Source: Candidatus Hydrogenedentota bacterium
Lineage (GTDB): Bacteria; Hydrogenedentota; Hydrogenedentia; Hydrogenedentales; SLHB01
DNA length: 13,830 bases
Assembly: GCA_003552485.1 (NCBI GenBank)
Contig: PUMX01000429.1
Span: forward strand, 1 to 13,830
Reading direction: 5' to 3'
The notes under the pieces are model-generated. The model saw only the letters and a program-made list of their open reading frames with translations, ran no database searches and was not told the DNA's origin. The translations under genes and the position numbers were made by a program. Shown here one piece after another: positions 7,159 through 13,830 of the stretch (position 1 is the stretch's first letter; every line of letters begins with the position of its first letter).

Positions 7159-7677
7159 CTATCCTTGTTCCCGCATACCCGTATCAAGCGCCTTGATCTC
7201 ATCCCGGAGTACAGCGGCTTCCTCGTAGTTCTCCATTTTCAGCGCCGTACGCAACAGCGCCCGTTTCGTTTGCAACTCCGCGCGAAGCGCCTCGCGTGCA
7301 TCGTCGCGATGCGGAACCTTGCCGCGGTGGCGCATCGCGGTATGAGTGGCGCGCAGCATCGGCTCCAGATCGTCCTCGAACTCGGAATAACATTGACTAC
7401 AACCCACTTCTCCGCTGTTGACGACGTGCTTCAACAATATCCCGCACGAACTGCAGGTCCGCTGCGCTACAACGGAGTCGGATTGTTGTCCGCCGCTCTC
7501 CTGAGGCGGCGTGTGTCGCGGCGCAGGGGCGGGTCCAGACAATTCGAACCCCGTCTGGCCACTCTCCTGATGCCGCGCCAGGCACTCCGAGCAGAAGTGC
7601 AGGTCCGTTACTTTACCATCCACCACTTCAGCGTAACGCACTGTGGCCAGATTCTTATGACAACGTTGACAAAGCAT
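7159..7677 (-). CDS. mcsA: McsA, zinc-finger UVR-domain partner of McsB/ClpC
   Basis: McsA activates McsB and links it to ClpC; in Firmicutes it is also involved in metal and redox stress sensing. The 172-aa protein has four CxxC pairs typical of McsA (C3/C6, C29/C32, C75/C78, C93/C96) forming two zinc-binding modules. The McsA signature GCSQCYSEF and the HRGKVP segment (118-123) follow. A C-terminal UVR motif (about 137-168, with MENYEEAAVLRDEIKAL) matches the segment through which UVR proteins contact ClpC or UvrB. A Pro/Gln-rich linker of about 30 residues separates the two zinc modules. The ATG at 7677 is chosen over an in-frame GTG at 7686 because the SD GAGGTGA (7683-7689) overlaps that GTG. 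First gene of the mcsA-mcsB-clpC cluster. All metal ligands are intact, unlike the neighbouring McsB active site. Confidence 0.92.
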   Translation of the reverse strand: MLCQRCHKNLATVRYAEVVDGKVTDLHFCSECLARHQESGQTGFELSGPAPAPRHTPPQESGGQQSDSVVAQRTCSSCGILLKHVVNSGEVGCSQCYSEFEDDLEPMLRATHTAMRHRGKVPHRDDAREALRAELQTKRALLRTALKMENYEEAAVLRDEIKALDTGMREQG

Positions 7678-7682
7678 GCTTA

Positions 7683-7689
7683 TCACCTC
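7683..7689 (-). promoter_or_regulatory. Ribosome binding site deciding the mcsA start
   Basis: GAGGTGA on the minus strand, 5 nt before the ATG at 7677. It covers the alternative GTG at 7686 and so argues for the ATG. Confidence 0.65.
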
Positions 7690-7695
7690 ACCCCA

Positions 7696-7724
7696 AGTAT
7701 ACCACTAGCTGAATCGCGGGTCCA
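7696..7724 (-). promoter_or_regulatory. Candidate promoter of the mcsA-mcsB-clpC operon
   Basis: TGGACC (7719-7724) and TATACT (7696-7701) on the minus strand are spaced by 17 nt. These are 4/6 and 5/6 matches to the sigma-70 consensus. The start of transcription would lie near 7689, so the leader is very short and opens on the SD. I see no CIRCE element and no complete CtsR heptad repeat over or near it. Confidence 0.5.
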
Positions 7725-8043
7725 TGCGTGAATCCGTCCTGACGAAACAACAACGCGCCTCCGCTTTTCAGTCCCGGCGCTGCTCTGAGCGTTGTGAAGC
7801 GCGTGCTTCGCGGAATCTCTTCGCGTTGGCGTAAACGCCTTCACGATGCAACACGCACACTTTCTCTTCCGCACGTCCACCAGCTTCAACCGAGGCGCCG
7901 CCGACCGCTTTTGACTGAAAGACGCCGACTTGCTTCGATGACACACGGTTCATCGCGATTCTGATAACATTCTGGCAACCTGGCGGGGGTCTTATCAAGC
8001 TACGTAGTCGATTGCCTGCCGGTGGGCTGGAATGTGATTATAT
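7725..8043. other. Intergenic region upstream of mcsA with no convincing gene
   Basis: Two overlapping minus-strand reading frames (about 76 and 87 codons) exist here but show no recognisable domain, no good ribosome binding site and an unnatural composition. Small dyads are present: GAAGC-GCGT-GCTTC at 7796-7809, GGCG-TAAA-CGCC at 7828-7839, and a TGATAA/TTATCA pair at 7962-7967 and 7992-7997. No promoter stronger than the one at 7696-7724 was found. Confidence 0.5.
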
Positions 8044-8073
8044 AAAAAACTGAAAAACGCGCCGTTTTCCGCG
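8044..8073 (-). terminator. Candidate intrinsic terminator of the DUF4203-like gene
   Basis: On the minus strand a short GC stem (CGCG/CGCG, 8070-8073 with 8058-8061, 8-nt loop rich in A) is followed directly by five T (8053-8057) and a second run of six T (8044-8049). It lies about 42 nt after the stop of the membrane gene. The stem is short, but the two T-runs make termination plausible. Confidence 0.5.
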
Positions 8074-8114
8074 CCTATCCGCCTGCCCTTAAGAACGTCT
8101 CAAATCCGACGGGC

Positions 8115-8759
8115 TTAACGCATGGGATGCGCGACGCTCGGCCGACGGGACTTATGGGTGGCGAATTGCATGATGGCGCCCCCCGCAGCGAGGATAACCC
8201 AGGCGAGCAGGAGCGCGCCTTCGTGTCCGCTAAGGTCGATGGGGGGCTCCAATGTGCGCAACAAAGGAGGCCCTAGAACGAAAAACGCCAAGCCAGACAC
8301 CACTATCCACGCGCCCAAGGCGGCAGTCGCCAAGGTCATCATCAGTCGTTCAAGGAGAAGCGCCACAATTCCTCCTCCAACGCCGATGCCAAGCACGGCC
8401 CAAGGCGCCCAGCTTTCATCTAGCACGCCGACGGTATTAAGACCGATCATGGTGGCGGCCAGAAACCCGAGGACGAATATCCCGGCCTTGTAGAGAAAGA
8501 AGAGGGCCAAGGCGCCTGCTATGCCGCCAATGCCCGCTCCGACAAGCGTGGCCACCGTGTGGCTTTGGCTGATCCACGCCGCGAGCGCGCCGCCCACTGC
8601 GCCTGCCATGATGAAGCCCGTCAGCGCAATGACGATCTTCAGCGTGCGGTAGCCGAGAAAGCAATACAGCGTTCCCACGGCTATGGCGCATGCAACAATC
8701 GCATTGAGGTTCTGAGGCGATAGCTCTTCAAGCGCCCCGTTGTCAGCCAATATCTCCAT
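8115..8759 (-). CDS. Seven-helix membrane protein, DUF4203/TMEM198-like
   Basis: The 214-aa protein is almost entirely hydrophobic with seven predicted membrane helices, near residues 18-37, 40-63, 69-90, 92-110, 117-141, 142-163 and 181-202. The N-terminal part has the pattern CFLGYRTLKIVIALTGF followed by glycine-rich helices. This resembles the domain shared by bacterial DUF4203 proteins and eukaryotic TMEM198/TM7SF3, whose biochemical role in bacteria is not established. The C-terminal tail is basic (HKSRR) and probably cytoplasmic. An AAGGAG site (8770-8775) is 10 nt from the ATG at 8759 and 4 nt from a GTG at 8765, so the start could be two codons further upstream. The gene appears monocistronic, with a promoter at 8834-8862 and a terminator at 8044-8073. 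The family call is by pattern recall and moderate; the membrane topology is visible. Confidence 0.75.
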   Translation of the reverse strand: MEILADNGALEELSPQNLNAIVACAIAVGTLYCFLGYRTLKIVIALTGFIMAGAVGGALAAWISQSHTVATLVGAGIGGIAGALALFFLYKAGIFVLGFLAATMIGLNTVGVLDESWAPWAVLGIGVGGGIVALLLERLMMTLATAALGAWIVVSGLAFFVLGPPLLRTLEPPIDLSGHEGALLLAWVILAAGGAIMQFATHKSRRPSVAHPMR

Positions 8760-8833
8760 GGACACAGTGCTCCTTGCCGGAGTTGATTCGGCGAACGAAC
8801 GTTTTCGCCGGGCTGTCAGTAGGTCGAGCAGCC

Positions 8834-8862
8834 ATGATACTACGGGCTTTCAGGCGTTGCAA
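8834..8862 (-). promoter_or_regulatory. Candidate promoter of the DUF4203-like gene
   Basis: TTGCAA (8857-8862) and TATCAT (8834-8839) on the minus strand, spaced by exactly 17 nt. The -10 matches 5/6 and the -35 matches 4/6 to the sigma-70 consensus. The implied leader is about 70 nt. Confidence 0.5.
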
Positions 8863-9076
8863 TCCGTTCCGGGCGCTTCCCATCGCATACAACCTACCCA
8901 TGGCGCCGTCATGTCCACAAGACGGCGAAGGAATCGAGTGAATTCACCAGTGTAGCGCGAAGTATTCGATATCCGTGTGCAGAGATATCTCCGCAGGCCA
9001 TTGGGGCGCTGAAGCTCAACGCGATTTTCCGTTCTCTGTGCCTAATTAGACGCTTGTTCGGCGACTGCGTGTGTGT

Positions 9077-9106
9077 TTGAACCAACGTTGCACTTGCTGG
9101 TATAGG
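9077..9106 (+). promoter_or_regulatory. Weak candidate promoter of the beta-helix gene
   Basis: TTGAAC (9077-9082) and TATAGG (9101-9106) with an 18-nt spacer, both 4/6 to consensus. The leader would be about 130 nt. It is the best match upstream of the gene but not strong. Confidence 0.25.
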
Positions 9107-9242
9107 GTAGATCGTTACATTAGGTTCCAACGGCCGCGAACGCGCGCACATTGAGGATCTGGCAATCCGTATGCTTAGTCCCTTGCGTGTTCGGGGGTTA
9201 GCGATCGGAGTCCAAAAAGAGTTGAAGAGGGAGAGTGCGCAA

Positions 9243-10337
9243 ATGAGTAACAAAGGCATTGCTCGAAGAAGCTTTCTCGGAGCGACAATGAGCGGCGCCG
9301 CCATTATCGGAGCGGCGGGCGCGAGTCAAGCGCGGGCTGATAGTCCGGGGCAAGGCTTGTCTGAACCCTTTATTAAAGCCCATGGCCGTGAGCCACTCGA
9401 AGTAATTGACGACGCGCCGCCGCATTCCACAATCTGGTTTGATCCGAGTGAACCCATGACGCTTGAGGAGACCATTGTGATCGACAAGCCACTCACGCTC
9501 GTGGGCCTGCATGCTCGTATGGCCGAGGGTCTTGAGCCTATTCCGCTGGTGTTGGTCGAAGCCGAAGGCGTCAGACTCACGGACTTTGAGCTGCATGGAA
9601 ACGACGATTGGGAGGATTGGCTACAAGACGGCAGGCAGCCGTTGGTAGTTATCTACGCCGGTAAGTTCTCGCTCGAGCGCGGTTCGTTGTCGAAGGCGTC
9701 CCAGCATGGAATACTGGTCAGAAGCAACGTCCTCGAGAAAGACATCCACAATGGCGTGGTCCGGGATCTTCTCGTGCGTGATCTAGGCCGCGATGGTGTC
9801 TCGCTTGAGGGACGCCCCGAGGGTTCAATAAGCAATATGCTTGTGGAAAACGTTCAGGTGTTTGGTAGCCGTCTGCGCGGCGCCGTGGAGGCGTGCGACG
9901 GAACCGACAACGTTACGTTCCGTAACATATATGCTGAAGACTGTGCCTATGCCGCCGACATCATGCACGACCACGGGAACGACTACGAGGTAACCAACAA
10001 CCACGCGATCGAGCATGTGCACGCCGTCCGTTGCCAGAACGTGATCCGGACCGCGAATAACGATCTTGGTCATACGGGGGTGACAATCCGCGACGTCACC
10101 GCCGAACAGTGCCGTATGCCGGTGTCGGTGTCGAACACGGCGGGCGTGTTGATTAGCGGCGTCCGCGTGCGGGGGCACGAAGGGGATCGCCCCGTAGTGG
10201 CGGTGTCGAACTGCCGAGGGGTTCTCGTGAATGATGTGATGCTGCTCAGTGGCGAGCTTGATATGGACGCCATTATGGATCGAGACTGCGAGGGTGTGCG
10301 CAAGGATGAATTCGTTGACGCGCGGGTGGTTGCCTGA
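9243..10337 (+). CDS. Tat-exported right-handed parallel beta-helix protein
   Basis: The 364-aa protein starts with a twin-arginine signal: ARRSFLG at 7-13, a small hydrophobic stretch, then SQARA before a cleavage point at about residue 32. It should therefore be exported folded. The mature part consists of irregular 20-25 residue coils such as LxxxxxVxVRDLxVRDxGxDGVSLEG, GVTIRDVTAEQC and GVLISGVRVRG. This is the pattern of pectate-lyase-like beta-helix (NosD/PbH1-type) repeats. Such folds occur in polysaccharide lyases, hydrolases and surface proteins; I cannot identify catalytic residues, so no substrate is proposed. Six cysteines (C218, C234, C264, C290, C324, C349) lie along the helix. 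The ATG at 9243 is preferred over an upstream ATG at 9171 because it opens the Tat signal and has GAGGGAG 9 nt upstream. Lone plus-strand gene, convergent with cls. Confidence 0.8.
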   Translation: MSNKGIARRSFLGATMSGAAIIGAAGASQARADSPGQGLSEPFIKAHGREPLEVIDDAPPHSTIWFDPSEPMTLEETIVIDKPLTLVGLHARMAEGLEPIPLVLVEAEGVRLTDFELHGNDDWEDWLQDGRQPLVVIYAGKFSLERGSLSKASQHGILVRSNVLEKDIHNGVVRDLLVRDLGRDGVSLEGRPEGSISNMLVENVQVFGSRLRGAVEACDGTDNVTFRNIYAEDCAYAADIMHDHGNDYEVTNNHAIEHVHAVRCQNVIRTANNDLGHTGVTIRDVTAEQCRMPVSVSNTAGVLISGVRVRGHEGDRPVVAVSNCRGVLVNDVMLLSGELDMDAIMDRDCEGVRKDEFVDARVVA

Positions 10338-10378
10338 AGTGCTCGAGGCCTCTCGGGCCGAAGGAGTATTGGCTCGGG

Positions 10379-11866
10379 TTACAAATAGGGTGTGAACAGG
10401 CGGGCGACGCCATCGCGCAACTGCAGCGGAAGCGGCCGCGTCCTGAGTTCGTCTAATTCGACTCGGCGCGCCGTGGCGCGCTTGCGTTCGAGCATACCGG
10501 CCAGCTGGCTGGCGAGCTCGGGATCGTAACACTCGATATTGCACTCAAAATTGAGCCGCAGACTGCGCGGGTCCCAATTGGCCGAGCCCATGAGAACCCA
10601 AATGTCATCAATGACCATGAGTTTGGTGTGGTCGAAGGGCGGCGGCGTGAACCACAGCCGTATTCCGCGTCCCAACATGTGGGCGAGGTGGGCGTTGCAA
10701 GCCCATTGAACCATGCGCAGGTTGTTCTTTGCTGGAAGCAGCACATCCACCGTAACCCCGCGCATGGCGGCAACATTGAGGGCGTCTATCAGACCTTGGT
10801 CGGGAAGAAAGTAGGGCGTTGCGATACGCACCGAACGCCGGGCGCATGACAGGGCGCCGACGAGGGTCAACGGCAATTTGTCCAGATCCTGATCCGGTCC
10901 GTCGGTAATGGCCCGTGCGATGGCGTTGCCCCTGGCTTCGATAGCCGGAAACCAACGTTCGCTCCAGATGGTTTCGTTTGTTGCGAAGTTCCAGTCTTCC
11001 TTAAATATGTCCTGCAACTCGCGGACGACGGGACCTTCCACTTTAAAATGAAGGTCTTGCACGGGATGGGGCGGATTCTCCGCGACGAGGTTGTCCTTGC
11101 GGATGTTCATGCCGCCGGTAAATCCGAGGCAGCCGTCCACAATCAAAATCTTACGGTGACTGCGCAGATTCATGTACGGCGTTGGGTAAGGGGTTAACGT
11201 GGGCATGAACCGGGCTACGGGGATATGCGCCCTGCGTAGCGGGCCTACGATGGAAGGTAGGGAATAGCGTGCGCCAATTGCGTCGACAAGCACGCGGACC
11301 TGCACATCGCGTTCCACCGCATCGTGCAACGCCTCGACAAAGGTTCCGCCGAGGTGATCGTTGCCAAAGATGAAAGTCGTCAGGCTGATGGACGCCTTTG
11401 CGTTGCGAATGGCCGCCAGCATCTCCGGATACGCTTGGTCTCCGTTCTGCAAAGGAGTGAAACGGTTGCCATGCAACAGGGGACGGGCCGTCAGGCTGTT
11501 AACCAGGGTTGCCAAGGCGGAAAGATGGGCGCCGTCGCTGGGAAGCACATCGAGCAGTGACCCAACTGAGCAGTAAAAGCCGCCGCTCTCCGTGTTATAA
11601 AACGGCGGGTCTACGCCTCGTTCAGCCAAGGCGCGGCGCTTGACGCGGTTGATGCCCAACAGCACATACGCGACGGAGCCGACGAGCGGCGCCAGCCAGA
11701 TCACGCCAACCCACGCCACGGCGGCCCGGGTGTCTTGCTTGTACAGAATCGCGTGACCCGCAGTGACCACCATCAGTAGCACCGTGATCAAGGCGGTGAA
11801 ATAGGGCCAAGCTTGGTGAATAACTTGGTGAACCCCCGCGTACCCGTTATCCACGGCCGCATTCAT
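10379..11866 (-). CDS. cls: Cardiolipin synthase (phospholipase D superfamily)
   Basis: Cls joins two phosphatidylglycerols into cardiolipin at the inner membrane. The 495-aa protein has the usual bacterial architecture. Two N-terminal membrane helices lie near 23-42 and 48-71, followed by a GINRVKRR basic segment. Two phospholipase D HKD motifs follow, one with H237, K239 and D244 and the next with H413, K415 and D420, each trailed by a GGMN or GSANWDPRS segment. The family is normally 480-510 aa. The ATG at 11866 is chosen over longer in-frame upstream starts because it gives the expected N-terminus and overlaps the thiL stop by 4 nt (ATGA). A GAAGG directly abuts the ATG, so translation probably depends on re-initiation from thiL. 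Last gene of the nnrD-thiL-cls operon. All catalytic residues are present. Confidence 0.95.
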   Translation of the reverse strand: MNAAVDNGYAGVHQVIHQAWPYFTALITVLLMVVTAGHAILYKQDTRAAVAWVGVIWLAPLVGSVAYVLLGINRVKRRALAERGVDPPFYNTESGGFYCSVGSLLDVLPSDGAHLSALATLVNSLTARPLLHGNRFTPLQNGDQAYPEMLAAIRNAKASISLTTFIFGNDHLGGTFVEALHDAVERDVQVRVLVDAIGARYSLPSIVGPLRRAHIPVARFMPTLTPYPTPYMNLRSHRKILIVDGCLGFTGGMNIRKDNLVAENPPHPVQDLHFKVEGPVVRELQDIFKEDWNFATNETIWSERWFPAIEARGNAIARAITDGPDQDLDKLPLTLVGALSCARRSVRIATPYFLPDQGLIDALNVAAMRGVTVDVLLPAKNNLRMVQWACNAHLAHMLGRGIRLWFTPPPFDHTKLMVIDDIWVLMGSANWDPRSLRLNFECNIECYDPELASQLAGMLERKRATARRVELDELRTRPLPLQLRDGVARLFTPYL

Positions 11867-12894
11867 CCTTCGGCGCCGTCGGACTCCGCCGGCGCCGCGT
11901 CCTGGGGCGCCGCGAAGGTGGGGGAGAAATGATCGAACCCCCCCATGGGATGCTTCTGCCCCCGAACTCGGACGCCCGGCCACGCATCGGTGAATTCCCC
12001 AATAACCGTGATAGGCGTGCGGAATTCCTGATGAAAAGCGTGCAAAATCTCCTCGGCATTCTCCGAATCCATGGCGAACAACAACTCGTAATCCTCGCCG
12101 CCTTGTAACGTCATCTTCACGCTGTCCAGCCCGTGCGTCGCACAGTATTCCTCTTGTTCGGGCGCCAACGGAAGCTTATCGGGATCGATTTCAACGCCCA
12201 AGCCCGATGCGCGGGTGAGGTGCGAGGCGTCCTGACAAAGCCCGTCGCTTATGTCCAGCATAGCGTGAATCTGTGGGTGTGCGCTGAGCCATAGGCCCTC
12301 AAGCACGCGCGGCTTGGGTCCGATGTGACTCTCTGTAAGGCCTGGAGCCGAGGGCCCATTCAGCAGCGCATGCAGGCCGCACGCCGAACGCCCAATTTGC
12401 CCCGTCACCGTGAGCTTGTCCCCAATTCGTGCGCCCTTGCGGCGCAGGAAGCGCTGCCCCGTGACTTCGCCGATCACCGTAACGTCGATGCTTATGGGCC
12501 CATCGGTACGGGTGGTGTCGCCGCCGATGACGACGGCGCCAAAACGGGAGAGCAGGTTGCTGATGCCTTGATACAAGCGTTCGACGAACAGCACCGGCGT
12601 ATCGTCTCGAACCGACAAGCTCGTTAAACAGAAGAGCGGCGTGCCGCCCATCGCGGCGACGTCACTGAGACTGGCCGCCGCCACTTTCCATCCGATATCT
12701 TCCGGTTTGGTGAGGTCTCGGCGGAAATGAACGCCTTCCACCGATAAATCGCAGGACACCAGCATTAAGTGGTCGAAAACACGAATCACCGCACAGTCAT
12801 CACCTACCCCTTCGACTACCGTAGGCGTCGAGGGTAGAAAACGACGTATCCGATCGATCAGCCGAAATTCGCCGATATCTTGAACCTTTTTCAA
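11863..12894 (-). CDS. thiL: Thiamine-monophosphate kinase ThiL
   Basis: ThiL phosphorylates thiamine monophosphate to thiamine diphosphate, the last step of the cofactor pathway, in the cytoplasm. The 343-aa protein carries the PurM/AIR-synthase-type motifs in order: GVGDDCAV (29-36), SCDLSVEGVHFRRD (47-60), SDVAAMGG (77-84), GGDTTR (124-129), DISDGL (214-219) and GGEDYELLF (265-273). These form the Mg-ATP and substrate sites. The C-terminal 15 residues are a low-complexity Ala/Pro/Asp tail. The start is a TTG at 12894 whose TTGA overlaps the nnrD stop, with SD AGAGGA (12901-12906) 6 nt away. The protein begins MKKVQDIGEFRLID, which fits the family. It overlaps cls by 4 nt at its other end. 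Confidence 0.95.
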   Translation of the reverse strand: MKKVQDIGEFRLIDRIRRFLPSTPTVVEGVGDDCAVIRVFDHLMLVSCDLSVEGVHFRRDLTKPEDIGWKVAAASLSDVAAMGGTPLFCLTSLSVRDDTPVLFVERLYQGISNLLSRFGAVVIGGDTTRTDGPISIDVTVIGEVTGQRFLRRKGARIGDKLTVTGQIGRSACGLHALLNGPSAPGLTESHIGPKPRVLEGLWLSAHPQIHAMLDISDGLCQDASHLTRASGLGVEIDPDKLPLAPEQEEYCATHGLDSVKMTLQGGEDYELLFAMDSENAEEILHAFHQEFRTPITVIGEFTDAWPGVRVRGQKHPMGGFDHFSPTFAAPQDAAPAESDGAEG

Positions 12895-13775
12895 GGGATA
12901 TCCTCTGTTTCAAGTTGTTTCCATGCGCGTGGAAGCGCTGCGAGAATGTCACGCGCCATTACGGCGCGCGCGCTCAGTTCTGCAGCCGCCAAGGCTCCGG
13001 CCAAGCCATGAAGGTAAACCGCCAAGCGCGCCGCGTCAAAGGGATCGCAGCCCTGGGCCGCCAAGCCGCCAATGATACCGGACAAAACGTCGCCGGTCCC
13101 ACCTTTCGCCAACGCGGTATCCCCTGTAGGATTGACAGCGCCCCGCCCGTCCTTGGCCGCTATCACCGTGCGGTGTCCTTTGAGGACCAGAGTTACATCC
13201 CACTCACGGGCGAACCGTTGCGCAACTCCTTCGCGATCCCCCTGAATCTCCGTGACTGACTGACCAGTTAACCGCGCCATTTCGCCGGGGTGCGGCGTCA
13301 GAATTCGGGGCGCCATGCGGGCGCCAGTGTCCGCCGCGCCTTCCCCTACAATATTGAGTGCGTCGGCGTCAACCACGGCCGGCCGGTTACATGCCTGGAG
13401 CATTCCCTGAACAAACCGGCTCGTTTCGCTGGATTGGCCCATGCCTGGCCCAATAACCAGGGCCGATCGCGCCTTTACGGCCTCAATGGCCGGCGTGAGC
13501 GCGTTCGCGCTGAACACGCCTGGTTCGGCGCCGGGCAAGGGTATATGCATCGTTTCCAACAATGCCGGCGCGACGGCGTCACTAAGCTGCTCGGGTATTC
13601 CGAGCGTGACCAAGCCCGTTCCCGTCCGGTATGCGCCTTCACATACCAGACGCGCCGCACCCGTCATACCCCGGCTGCCGGCCAGCACCAGCAAATGGCC
13701 AAATGTGCCCTTGTGTCCGTCCGCCGGTCGAACCGGAATCAAGCCGGCGGCTTCACGCGCGGTAAGCGTCTTCAT
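12891..13775 (-). CDS. nnrD: ADP/ATP-dependent NAD(P)H-hydrate dehydratase NnrD
   Basis: NnrD repairs hydrated NAD(P)H (the S epimer of NADHX/NADPHX) back to the cofactor using ADP or ATP. The 294-aa protein corresponds to the ribokinase-like C-terminal domain of YjeF, without the NnrE epimerase half. If the epimerase exists it is encoded elsewhere, perhaps just to the right of the window. Motifs: GHLLVLAGSRGMTGAA (26-41), VIGPGMG (107-113), VVDADALN (134-141), TPHPGE (160-165), LKGHRT (198-203), NPTGDTALAKGGTGDVLSG (215-233) with catalytic Asp229. The ATG at 13775 opens MKTLTAREA, the typical start; no SD precedes it, but a -10 element is very close. First gene seen of an operon with thiL and cls. 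Confidence 0.94.
   Translation of the reverse strand: MKTLTAREAAGLIPVRPADGHKGTFGHLLVLAGSRGMTGAARLVCEGAYRTGTGLVTLGIPEQLSDAVAPALLETMHIPLPGAEPGVFSANALTPAIEAVKARSALVIGPGMGQSSETSRFVQGMLQACNRPAVVDADALNIVGEGAADTGARMAPRILTPHPGEMARLTGQSVTEIQGDREGVAQRFAREWDVTLVLKGHRTVIAAKDGRGAVNPTGDTALAKGGTGDVLSGIIGGLAAQGCDPFDAARLAVYLHGLAGALAAAELSARAVMARDILAALPRAWKQLETEDIP
12901..12906 (-). promoter_or_regulatory. Ribosome binding site deciding the TTG start of thiL
   Basis: AGAGGA on the minus strand, 6 nt before the TTG at 12894, inside the end of nnrD. It supports a TTG start and translation coupled to nnrD. Confidence 0.6.
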
Positions 13776-13784
13776 TGTCGCGCA

Positions 13785-13793
13785 ATTATGGCA
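13785..13793 (-). promoter_or_regulatory. Candidate extended -10 promoter of nnrD
   Basis: TGCCATAAT on the minus strand fits an extended -10 element (TGn plus 5/6 match). It ends only 9 nt before the nnrD ATG. There is no convincing -35. If used, the transcript would begin within a few bases of the ATG and be practically leaderless, consistent with the missing SD. Confidence 0.3.
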
Positions 13794-13830
13794 TGCATGG
13801 CTATCACTTTACAGTTTGAAGCGTGAATCA

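Larger units (their letters stand above)
8766..9242. other. Divergent intergenic region between the membrane gene and the beta-helix gene
   Basis: Holds candidate promoters for both flanking genes (8834-8862 minus, 9077-9106 plus). A perfect 10-bp palindrome GAGATATCTC lies at 8982-8991, with a second GATATC 16 nt before it at 8968-8973, possibly an operator. No reading frame here looks like a real gene. Confidence 0.5.

Noticed and set aside
7900..7916. CtsR-like half-site AGTCAAA followed by GGTCGGC on the minus strand
   Set aside because: Only the first heptad matches the CtsR repeat; the second matches 4 of 7 bases and the site lies about 180 nt upstream of the mcsA promoter.
7768..7998. 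76-codon minus-strand reading frame upstream of mcsA
   Set aside because: Overlaps a second frame of similar length, lacks a clear SD and resembles no known family.
10338..10378. Possible bidirectional terminator between the convergent beta-helix and cls genes
   Set aside because: Only short 4-bp dyads (CGAG/CTCG, GGCC/GGCC) and no T-run on either strand.

Overview
The window reads as a chromosomal segment of a diderm (Gram-negative type) bacterium. It encodes outer-membrane assembly (BamA, a Skp/OmpH-like chaperone), lipid A synthesis (LpxD, partial) and phospholipid synthesis (cardiolipin synthase). It also carries the McsA-McsB-ClpC proteolysis module best known from Firmicutes but also present in several diderm lineages (PVC-like and candidate phyla). 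Sequence is moderately GC-rich, and TTG and GTG starts are used with clear Shine-Dalgarno (SD) sites. I cannot assign the phylum from sequence alone; an uncultured diderm phylum is likely. I see no mobile element, CRISPR array, tRNA or rRNA.

Layout, right to left because nearly everything is on the minus strand. nnrD, thiL and cls form a tight three-gene operon with 4-nt stop/start overlaps (13775 to 10379). Convergent to it is the only plus-strand gene, a Tat-exported right-handed beta-helix protein (9243-10337). After a 483-nt divergent region comes a single seven-helix DUF4203/TMEM198-like membrane gene with its own promoter and terminator. A 437-nt intergenic stretch then leads into mcsA-mcsB-clpC-bamA-skp-lpxD. 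ClpC and BamA are translationally coupled by a TTGA overlap. skp-lpxD have an additional candidate promoter, and lpxD runs off the left edge.

The main discovery is that McsB, although full length and intact in fold motifs, has lost both catalytic carboxylates and four of the five ATP-phosphate-binding arginines that define phosphagen/protein-arginine kinases. It looks like a pseudokinase. It is still flanked by a normal zinc-finger McsA and a normal ClpC that keeps the two N-domain glutamates used for phospho-arginine docking. This suggests an McsB that serves as a non-catalytic adaptor or regulator of ClpC. The second notable signal is an 18-bp perfect palindrome placed exactly where the ribosome-binding site of lpxD should be.
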